The notes beneath the pieces were generated by a model. It made no database searches. It saw nothing but the letters and a program-made list of their open reading frames with translations, and was not told the DNA's origin. A stretch of 64,000 bases of DNA from Luteipulveratus flavus (GTDB lineage Bacteria; Actinomycetota; Actinomycetes; Actinomycetales; Dermatophilaceae). The position numbers were made by a program, and so were the translations under genes. Of this stretch, positions 58,491-64,000 are shown piece after piece; the first letter of the stretch is position 1, and every line of letters begins with the position of its first letter. The stretch is taken from the NCBI RefSeq assembly GCF_029080175.1, contig NZ_JARFJC010000017.1; one strand, 5' to 3'.

Positions 58491-59257
58491 CCGACCAGCG
58501 GCTGCACGGTCTCGTACGCCTCCTGGCTCGCGGCGACCAGGAGGGCGCCGTGCAGGTCGGCCGGGTGGTACGGCGAGCCGTCCGAGTGCGCGACGTACCC
58601 GCCGATCTCGCGGACCATCAGCGTGCCGGGCAGGTGGTCCCACGGCTTGGTGCGGCCGTACACGATGTAGTCGGTGGCTCCGGTCGCGAGCTTCGGGTAG
58701 TCCACGCCGCAGCAGACCCACGACAGGTCCAGCGGCGACAGCGAGCCGAGGGACGTCCCGACGCGGGACCGGATGGACGTGATGCCGCGCAGGGCGCTCG
58801 GCTCCGGCGGCGTGAGCCGGGGCATCCGCTCCCCGTCGGCGTACGCGCCCGCCCCACGCTCGGCGACGTAGGCGCGCTGGTGGGCGGGCTGCCAGATCCA
58901 GCCGCGGACGATCTCGCGGCCCTTGACCTCGCTGACCATGACCGCGTGGTCGGGTGAGCCGTGGACGAAGTTCTTGGTGCCGTCGACCGGGTCGACCGTG
59001 AACCAGTGGTCGGTCGAGGTGAGCTGGTCGAACAGCTGCGGGTGCGCCGACGCCGCCTCCTCGCCGAGGATCAGCGCGTCCGGGTAGGCGTCCTGCAGCC
59101 GGCGGGTGATGATCTCCTCCGACTCGTGGTCGGCGACGGTGACCAGGTCACCGGGGTTCTTCTCCATCACCTCGTTCTCGGCGAGCGCCCGGAAGCGAGG
59201 CGTGATGACCTCGGCGGCAACCTCTTGCAGCATGGCCAGGACGGCATCGGAGTCCAC
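58487..59257 (-). CDS. Inositol monophosphatase-family phosphatase
   Basis: A 256-residue IMPase-superfamily enzyme: metal ligands ILGEEAA near 68-74 and FTVDPVDGTKNFVHG near 89-103, then KPWDHLPGTLMVREIGG near 207. Possible substrates are inositol-1-phosphate, histidinol phosphate or a 3'-phosphonucleotide. GTG 59257 is the start; the last codon shares CTAG with the convergent ECF42 gene, so both stop on the same four bases. Confidence 0.88.
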   Translation of the reverse strand: MDSDAVLAMLQEVAAEVITPRFRALAENEVMEKNPGDLVTVADHESEEIITRRLQDAYPDALILGEEAASAHPQLFDQLTSTDHWFTVDPVDGTKNFVHGSPDHAVMVSEVKGREIVRGWIWQPAHQRAYVAERGAGAYADGERMPRLTPPEPSALRGITSIRSRVGTSLGSLSPLDLSWVCCGVDYPKLATGATDYIVYGRTKPWDHLPGTLMVREIGGYVAHSDGSPYHPADLHGALLVAASQEAYETVQPLVG

Positions 59258-59300
59258 GGGCGCCAGTCTGCCCGAGGCCGGACGCACGACGAGGGAGGGG

Positions 59301-59747
59301 TCACCCGGCGTCGGCGGCGTCCAGCGCCTTGCGCAGCAGGCGGCCGAGGGTCGCCCGTTCGGTGGCGCTGAGACTGGCGAACAGGTCCTCGGTGCTCTCG
59401 ACGCGACGCCGGTCCAGCGTGCGGCGCAGCTGCTCGCCCTTGTCGGTGAGGGTGAGCACGGTGGCGCGCCGGTCGCTGGGGCTGGGGGAGCGACGGACCA
59501 GGCCGAGTGTCTCGAGCCGGTCGACCACCTCGGTCGTGGAGCGTGGGGCGATGCGCAGCCGCTCGGCGAGGCCGGACAGCCGCAGCTCCTCGTCGGCGTC
59601 CCGGTGGTGGGAGATGACGCGGAAGGCACGTCCCTGCGCGGGGGAGAGCCCGTACGGCTCGAGGGCCGCGTGCGAGCGCCGGCGGATCAGCCGGGTGAGC
59701 TCGACCAGCATCGAGCCGAGGTCGCGCTCGGGCGCCTTCGTCGTCAT
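59301..59747 (-). CDS. MarR-family transcriptional regulator
   Basis: A 148-residue MarR protein with winged helix at about 35-100 (LSPAQGRAFRVISHHRDADEELRLSGLAERLRIAPRSTTEVVDRLETLGLV then SDRRATVLTLTDKG). ATG 59747. It is divergent from an ABC exporter, whose promoter carries an inverted repeat; it probably represses that exporter and senses its substrate. Confidence 0.92.
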   Translation of the reverse strand: MTTKAPERDLGSMLVELTRLIRRRSHAALEPYGLSPAQGRAFRVISHHRDADEELRLSGLAERLRIAPRSTTEVVDRLETLGLVRRSPSPSDRRATVLTLTDKGEQLRRTLDRRRVESTEDLFASLSATERATLGRLLRKALDAADAG

Positions 59748-59766
59748 GGGAATGATCCTAGCGATA

Positions 59767-59797
59767 CTGAGGTTGGTAGATAATGAGGAAACCTCAG
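59767..59797. promoter_or_regulatory. Operator with CTGAGGTT inverted repeat over the exporter -10
   Basis: CTGAGGTT (59767-59774) and AACCTCAG (59790-59797) are exact complements 15 bases apart, centred on a TAGATAAT segment (59777-59784) that fits a rightward -10 for the ABC gene. Ideal place for the divergent MarR to repress. Confidence 0.7.
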
Positions 59798-59823
59798 CAA
59801 TCGATCTCAGAGGAGGGATGCGG

Positions 59824-61701
59824 ATGACAGCCCCCGTACCCGAGATGCGCGGCGGCCGCGGCGGTGGCCCCGGCGCCCGCAAGGACCCCGGTGACCTGCG
59901 TCAGCTGCAGGAGCACCCCGTCAGCCTGCGCCGCATCGGCGCTCTGTTCCGCCCCTACCGGGGCCGGCTGGCCGTCGTCACCGGCCTCATCGTCGCGACC
60001 TCGCTCGTCGGGCTCGCGAACCCGTTCATCACCAAGCGCCTGATCGACGACGCGATCCCGCACCAGGACGTCGGCCTGCTGGTCACCCTGGTCGGCGTGA
60101 TGCTCGGCATCACCGTGGTCACCGCCGCGCTCGGCGTCGTGCAGACCTGGCTCGCGACCGTCGTCGGCCAGCGGATCATGCACCGCCTGCGGACCGACGT
60201 CTTCACTCACCTGCAGCGGATGCCGCTCGCGTTCTTCACCCGTACCCGCGGGGGCGAGCTGCAGTCGCGTCTCACCAACGACATCAACGGGATGCAGTCG
60301 GTCGTGACCACCTCGGCGACGTCCATCGCCTCCAACCTCACGACGGCGGTCGGTACGGCGGTCGCGATGGTCGCCCTGTCGTGGCGGCTGTCCCTGCTGA
60401 GCCTGCTCGTGCTGCCGCCCGCGATCCTGCTCACCCGCCGGGTCGCCCGGATGCGCCGTACGGTCACCGCGAAGGCGCAGCGAGCGCTCGCCGACCTGCA
60501 GACCCAGATCGAGGAGTCGCTGTCGATCAGCGGCGTGCAGCTGAGCAAGACGCTCGCGTCCGGTCCACAGCTGTCGGGCCGCTTCTCCGACACCTCCGTC
60601 CGGCTGACCGAGCTGGAGGTGCAGTCCCAGCTCGCGGGCCGCTGGCGGATGGCCTCGATGTCGGTGATCTTCGCGGCGATCCCGGCCCTGATCTACCTCG
60701 CTGCCGGGCTGCCCGCCACGAGCGGCGGCATGACGATCGGCACCCTGGTCGCGTTCACCGGCCTGCAGGCGGCGCTGTTCCGCCCGCTGATGGGCGTGCT
60801 CAACGTCGGCGTCCAGATCACCAGCTCGATGGCGCTGTTCAGCCGGATCTTCGAGTACCTCGACATGCGGATCGAGATCGACGACCCGGCCGAGCCGGTC
60901 GAGCTGTCGCGCGCCGACGCCCGCGGTCACGTCACGCTGGAGGACGTGTCGTTCCGGTACGCCGACGCCGACCGGGACGCCGTCTCCCACCTGTCTCTCG
61001 ACCTGCCAGCCGGCAGCACGGTGGCCCTCGTCGGTGCGACCGGCTCCGGCAAGTCCACGGTCGCCGGCCTGGTGTCACGGCTCACCGACCCGACGTCCGG
61101 CGCCGTACGGCTGGACGGCGTCGACCTGCGGGACCTGCGCCTGTCGACGGTGGCCGAGCTGGTGGGAGTCGTCAGCCAGGAGACGTACCTGCTGCACACC
61201 ACCATCCGCGAGAACCTGCGGTACGCGCGGCCCGACGCGACCGACGAGGACATCGTCCGCGCTGCCCGGGCGGCGCAGGTGCACGAGCTGATCGAGGACC
61301 TTCCCGACGGGTACGACACCGTGGTCGGGGCGCGCGGCTACCGCTTCTCCGGTGGTGAGAAGCAGCGGATCGCGCTCGCCCGCACGATCCTGCGCGACCC
61401 GAAGGTGCTGGTCCTGGACGAGGCGACCAGTGCCCTGGACAACCGCACCGAGCGGGCCGTCCAGGAGGCGCTGGACGAGCTGAGCCGGGGCCGGACCACG
61501 CTGACGATCGCGCACCGTCTCTCGACCGTCCGCGACGCCGACGTCATCGTGGTGCTGGATCAGGGTCACGCCGTCGAGGTCGGCACCCACGAGCGGCTGC
61601 TCGCCGACGACGGCCGGTACGCCGCCCTCGTCCGCGCCCAGGCGAGCCCGGCCCAGGACGCGGCGACGGACGCGCCGGAGCCGGTGCCCGCGCTCAGCTG
61701 A
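59824..61701 (+). CDS. ABC multidrug-type exporter (fused TM and ATPase)
   Basis: A 625-residue half-transporter: six-helix ABC membrane domain (about 40-350) and nucleotide-binding domain with Walker A GATGSGKST, signature FSGGEKQR (Phe for the usual Leu), Walker B VLVLDEATS and H-loop IAHRLST. It works as a homodimer exporting drugs, lipids or peptides. ATG 59824 fits AGGAGG 7 bases upstream better than ATG 59818. Divergently paired with a MarR regulator; its end overlaps the convergent VOC gene by 8 bases. Confidence 0.92.
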   Translation: MTAPVPEMRGGRGGGPGARKDPGDLRQLQEHPVSLRRIGALFRPYRGRLAVVTGLIVATSLVGLANPFITKRLIDDAIPHQDVGLLVTLVGVMLGITVVTAALGVVQTWLATVVGQRIMHRLRTDVFTHLQRMPLAFFTRTRGGELQSRLTNDINGMQSVVTTSATSIASNLTTAVGTAVAMVALSWRLSLLSLLVLPPAILLTRRVARMRRTVTAKAQRALADLQTQIEESLSISGVQLSKTLASGPQLSGRFSDTSVRLTELEVQSQLAGRWRMASMSVIFAAIPALIYLAAGLPATSGGMTIGTLVAFTGLQAALFRPLMGVLNVGVQITSSMALFSRIFEYLDMRIEIDDPAEPVELSRADARGHVTLEDVSFRYADADRDAVSHLSLDLPAGSTVALVGATGSGKSTVAGLVSRLTDPTSGAVRLDGVDLRDLRLSTVAELVGVVSQETYLLHTTIRENLRYARPDATDEDIVRAARAAQVHELIEDLPDGYDTVVGARGYRFSGGEKQRIALARTILRDPKVLVLDEATSALDNRTERAVQEALDELSRGRTTLTIAHRLSTVRDADVIVVLDQGHAVEVGTHERLLADDGRYAALVRAQASPAQDAATDAPEPVPALS

Positions 61702-62128
61702 TGCAGAACTCGTTGCCCTCCGGGTCGGTCATGACGTGCCACGACATCGGTCCCTGGCTGTGGGTCGCGACGTACGCCGCGCCGCGCGCCTCCAGCCGGG
61801 AGCGCACCTGGTCGATGTCCTCACCCGTGCGCACGTCCCAGTGGACGCGGTTCTTGCCGGACTTCTTCTCCGGGACGTCCTGGAACAGCATCCGCGGGCG
61901 GTCCCGCTCCTCGATGCGGTCGGCCGGCGTGATCGCGGCGGCACCGCGCCAGACGAGCTTTCCCTCGTGGGTGACGGTGTCGCCGTCGGTCGCGTAGCCC
62001 TGCTCGATCATCGACCGGACGAACGCCTCGTCCGTGGGCTCGACGATCCACCCGAGCGTCTCCGCCCACCAGTCCGCCTGGGTGAGGGCGTCCGCGCTGT
62101 CGACCGTCGTCTGGATGAAGGAAGCCAT
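61694..62128 (-). CDS. VOC-superfamily (glyoxalase-like) protein
   Basis: A 144-residue protein of the vicinal oxygen chelate fold (glyoxalase/bleomycin-resistance-like, the two-module type seen in actinobacteria): FIQTTVDSADALTQADWWAETLGW at 4-27, VHWDVRTGEDID near 96-107 and MTDPEGNEFCIS at the end. The role is unknown; it may bind a small metabolite. It starts at ATG 62128 and ends within the 3' end of the convergent ABC gene. Confidence 0.88.
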   Translation of the reverse strand: MASFIQTTVDSADALTQADWWAETLGWIVEPTDEAFVRSMIEQGYATDGDTVTHEGKLVWRGAAAITPADRIEERDRPRMLFQDVPEKKSGKNRVHWDVRTGEDIDQVRSRLEARGAAYVATHSQGPMSWHVMTDPEGNEFCIS

Positions 62129-62208
62129 GGGCTCATGCTGCCCCGGCCGGCGGACAGGATGTGTCCGCTTCGCCCGGCGCGGGCCAGATCAGCCCGGTGC
62201 AGGCCGGA

Positions 62209-63666
62209 TCAGACCGGGTCGGGGACGGCGGCCGGTGCGGGCGCCGGCCGGGTGGCGAGCCAGGCGAGGCACGCGGCCACCACGATCGCACCCGCCTGCG
62301 CCAGATCGGTCACCTCGATCGCCTCTGCGGACGCGTGCCGGACGCCGTCGTCGGCGCGCGTCAGGTAGAGGGTGCCGAACGTCGCGACGCCGACCACGTT
62401 GCCGAGCTGGACGAGCGTCGTCACGAACCCGCTGGCGTCCGCGGCCTCGACCAGCGGCACCCGGCCCAGGGCGACCGCCATCAGCGGGCTGAACGCCGCG
62501 CCGAAGCCGAGCCCCATCACCCCGAACACCACCAGCGCAGCGACGCCGAAGCCACGGCCGTCGCGCAGCAGCACCCCCATCGCCACCAGCGACGCGGCCG
62601 CCAGCACCAGCCCGGCCGGGATCATCCGCGCGTGGTGCCGTACGGGTACCCGCCGCCAGGTCATGCTCGCGACCGCGAAGCACCCGGCCATCGGGATGAA
62701 CAGCAGCCCCGCGTGCAGCGCGGTGTACCCCAGCGCGGACTGCAGGTGGATCGCCATGGTGAACAGCGACGCCGAGAACGTCGACATGACCAGGAACTGG
62801 CCGGCCGCCGCAGGTACGAGCCCGCGCGCTCGCAGCACCCGTCCGGGGAACAGCGCCGCGCCGCCGGACGCCTCGACCCGTCGCTCGACCGCGACGAACG
62901 CCGCCAGCAGCACGGCGCTCGCGGCGAGCATGACCCAGCCCCACAGCGGCCAGTCCTCCTCGTGGCCGAGCACGAGCGGGACGACCAGCAGCAGCACCGT
63001 CGGGGTGAGCAGGGCCAGGCCCTTGAGGTCGAGCCGGTGCCCGGGGCGGGCGCTCCCCGCGGGGAGGATGCGGCGGGCCAGGCCGAGCAGGAGCAGGCCA
63101 ATCGGGACGTTGACGAGGAAGACGCCGCGCCACTGCGTGCCCGCGACATCGCTGCTGACGATCAGACCGCCGAGCACCTGACCGACGACCGCACCGCCGG
63201 AGATGACCGCGGCGTACAGGGACAGGGCCCGGCCGCGCGCCTCCCCGGCGAAGGTCACCTGGATCAGCGTCATCACCTGCGGCACCATCATCGCCGCGCC
63301 GGCGCCCTGGACGAACCGGAACGCGATCAGCGCCTCGGTCGACCAGGCGAGCCCGCACGCGAGCGAGGCCGCGGAGAACACGCTCAGGCCGGCGACGAAC
63401 ATGGTCCGCTGCCCGAGCCGGTCACCCAGGCGTGCCCCGGTGACGAGCAGGACGGCGTACGAGATGACGTACCCGGCGAGGACCAGCTGCAGGCCGGCGC
63501 CGTCCGCGCCCAGGTCGGCGTGCATCGAGGGGATGGCGACGTTGACGATCGAGGCGTCCAGGACGGCCATGAACTGAGCGCCGAGGACGACGGCGAGCAG
63601 CAGGCCGGTGCGGGTGGCCGGGCGGACGGGTGCCGGCGGCGGCGCGGTGGTCGTGGAGGAGGTCAT
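62209..63666 (-). CDS. DHA2-type MFS multidrug efflux pump
   Basis: A 485-residue drug:H+ antiporter with about 14 helices. The family motif LDASIVNVAIPSM near 34-46 (motif C-like/D1) and GARLGDRLGQRTMFVAG near 77-93 (motif A) are clear. It begins at ATG 63666 with a CAGGGT -10-like hexamer 7 bases upstream. Divergent from an XRE-type regulator, which probably controls it. Confidence 0.9.
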   Translation of the reverse strand: MTSSTTTAPPPAPVRPATRTGLLLAVVLGAQFMAVLDASIVNVAIPSMHADLGADGAGLQLVLAGYVISYAVLLVTGARLGDRLGQRTMFVAGLSVFSAASLACGLAWSTEALIAFRFVQGAGAAMMVPQVMTLIQVTFAGEARGRALSLYAAVISGGAVVGQVLGGLIVSSDVAGTQWRGVFLVNVPIGLLLLGLARRILPAGSARPGHRLDLKGLALLTPTVLLLVVPLVLGHEEDWPLWGWVMLAASAVLLAAFVAVERRVEASGGAALFPGRVLRARGLVPAAAGQFLVMSTFSASLFTMAIHLQSALGYTALHAGLLFIPMAGCFAVASMTWRRVPVRHHARMIPAGLVLAAASLVAMGVLLRDGRGFGVAALVVFGVMGLGFGAAFSPLMAVALGRVPLVEAADASGFVTTLVQLGNVVGVATFGTLYLTRADDGVRHASAEAIEVTDLAQAGAIVVAACLAWLATRPAPAPAAVPDPV

Positions 63667-63695
63667 GGACCCGACCCTGCGCGGCGTTCGGCACC

Positions 63696-63724
63696 GGTAA
63701 CAGGAGCCTGCTGATCCTGGTACC
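63696..63724. promoter_or_regulatory. Inverted repeat between MFS pump and XRE regulator
   Basis: GGTAACAGGA (63696-63705) and TCCTGGTACC (63715-63724) are complementary at 9 of 10 positions. The site lies midway between the two divergent start codons, a candidate operator for the XRE-type regulator. Confidence 0.5.
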
Positions 63725-63768
63725 ACCACCACCTGGATCACGTCGGCGCCGGCCGCCAGGATGGTCCC

Positions 63769-64000
63769 ATGAGCGACGAGCGAGCGATCAGAGCCGAGCG
63801 CCGCGCCGAGCTGGCCGCGTTCCTTAAGTCACGCCGCGCGCGCATCAGTCCGGAGTCGATGGGCCTGCCGGCCGGGACGCGACGGCGGACCCCGGGGCTG
63901 CGGCGCGAGGAGGTCGCCCAGCTCTCCGGCATCGGGATCACCTGGTACACCTGGCTGGAGCAGGGGCGGGCCATCAACGTCAGCGTCCAGGTGCTCGACG
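63769..64000 (+). CDS. XRE/MmyB-type regulator (5' part, cut by window edge)
   Basis: The first 77 codons of an HTH protein beginning MSDERAIRAERRAELAAFLKSRRARI, then GTRRRTPGLRREEVAQLSGIGITWYTWLEQGR, the hallmark of MmyB-like XRE-family regulators (GxRRxPGLRREEVA). The ligand-binding domain lies beyond the window. ATG 63769 has a CAGGAT hexamer 6 bases upstream. Divergent from the efflux pump gene, its likely target. Confidence 0.92.
   Translation, partial: MSDERAIRAERRAELAAFLKSRRARISPESMGLPAGTRRRTPGLRREEVAQLSGIGITWYTWLEQGRAINVSVQVLD

Noticed and set aside
62161..63714. A 517-codon rightward frame opposite the DHA2 pump
   Set aside because: Antisense shadow of a 14-helix transporter; Arg/His/Gln-rich with no domain.

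Overview
This 64 kb window is one stretch of a very high-G+C actinobacterial chromosome. Codons end almost always in G or C, GTG starts and 4-bp ATGA/GTGA gene overlaps are common, and there are actinobacterial hallmarks: Rex-hemACDB, the tiny ribosomal protein bS22, system II cytochrome c maturation with ccsB and DUF4229, ECF42 with a DGPF protein, and a menaquinone cluster. Gene content fits Propionibacteriales (Nocardioides/Aeromicrobium-like), but this is an inference from gene content only. I see no rRNA, tRNA, CRISPR array, insertion sequence or prophage. Both ends cut through genes (radA on the left, an XRE-type regulator on the right).

Left part (1-19.7 kb). radA is divergent from one long co-directional run at 630-9157: flavin reductase, pnuC, nadR (nicotinamide riboside salvage), then a MoxR AAA+ ATPase, an unrecognised alpha/beta protein, a fused HExxH/von Willebrand A protein, a small coiled-coil protein and a PaaK-like adenylating enzyme. 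Nearly all junctions overlap, so the NAD salvage genes and the MoxR-vWA system look transcriptionally and translationally coupled. This is the most interesting region. It is followed by a convergent methyltransferase and a Cys-rich protein, an HTH regulator, a lipoprotein metallopeptidase, Ppx, a TIM-barrel protein, a secreted beta-helix protein, an ArsR-AHSA1-DinB operon with paired palindromic operators, a membrane protein and a GNAT.

Middle (19.7-41 kb). A three-gene ATP-grasp/alpha-E/transglutaminase system (predicted peptide ligation and processing) is followed by a secreted endonuclease-like protein, proline dehydrogenase with proC, a GNAT, AcuC, an excisionase-like HTH protein and bS22. 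Then comes an epimerase-acyltransferase-glutaredoxin run, and the rex-hemA-hemC-hemD-hemB operon behind a promoter whose -35 lies in a near-consensus Rex operator. A VanY-type peptidase and a YceI/MarR pair separate this from hemL.

Right part (39.6-64 kb). hemL leads into phosphoglycerate mutase, TlpA, CcdA, ResB, CcsB and DUF4229 (heme supply plus cytochrome c assembly). The menaquinone genes menA, menE, menB and menC follow, broken up by a sugar MFS/beta-glucosidase pair that ends in a tandem palindromic repeat, a short-chain dehydrogenase, an unknown 415-residue protein and two paralogous small membrane proteins. The end holds DGPF-ECF42, an inositol-phosphatase-like enzyme, a MarR/ABC exporter pair, a VOC protein, a DHA2-type MFS pump and its likely divergent regulator. 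Rex, heme, cytochrome c and menaquinone genes together form a respiratory-chain supply region.

A recurring promoter pattern is a TANNNT -10 hexamer ending 5-8 bases before the start codon, suggesting several leaderless mRNAs (radA, ppx, marR, hemL, menE, menB, NUDIX gene, 415-residue gene).
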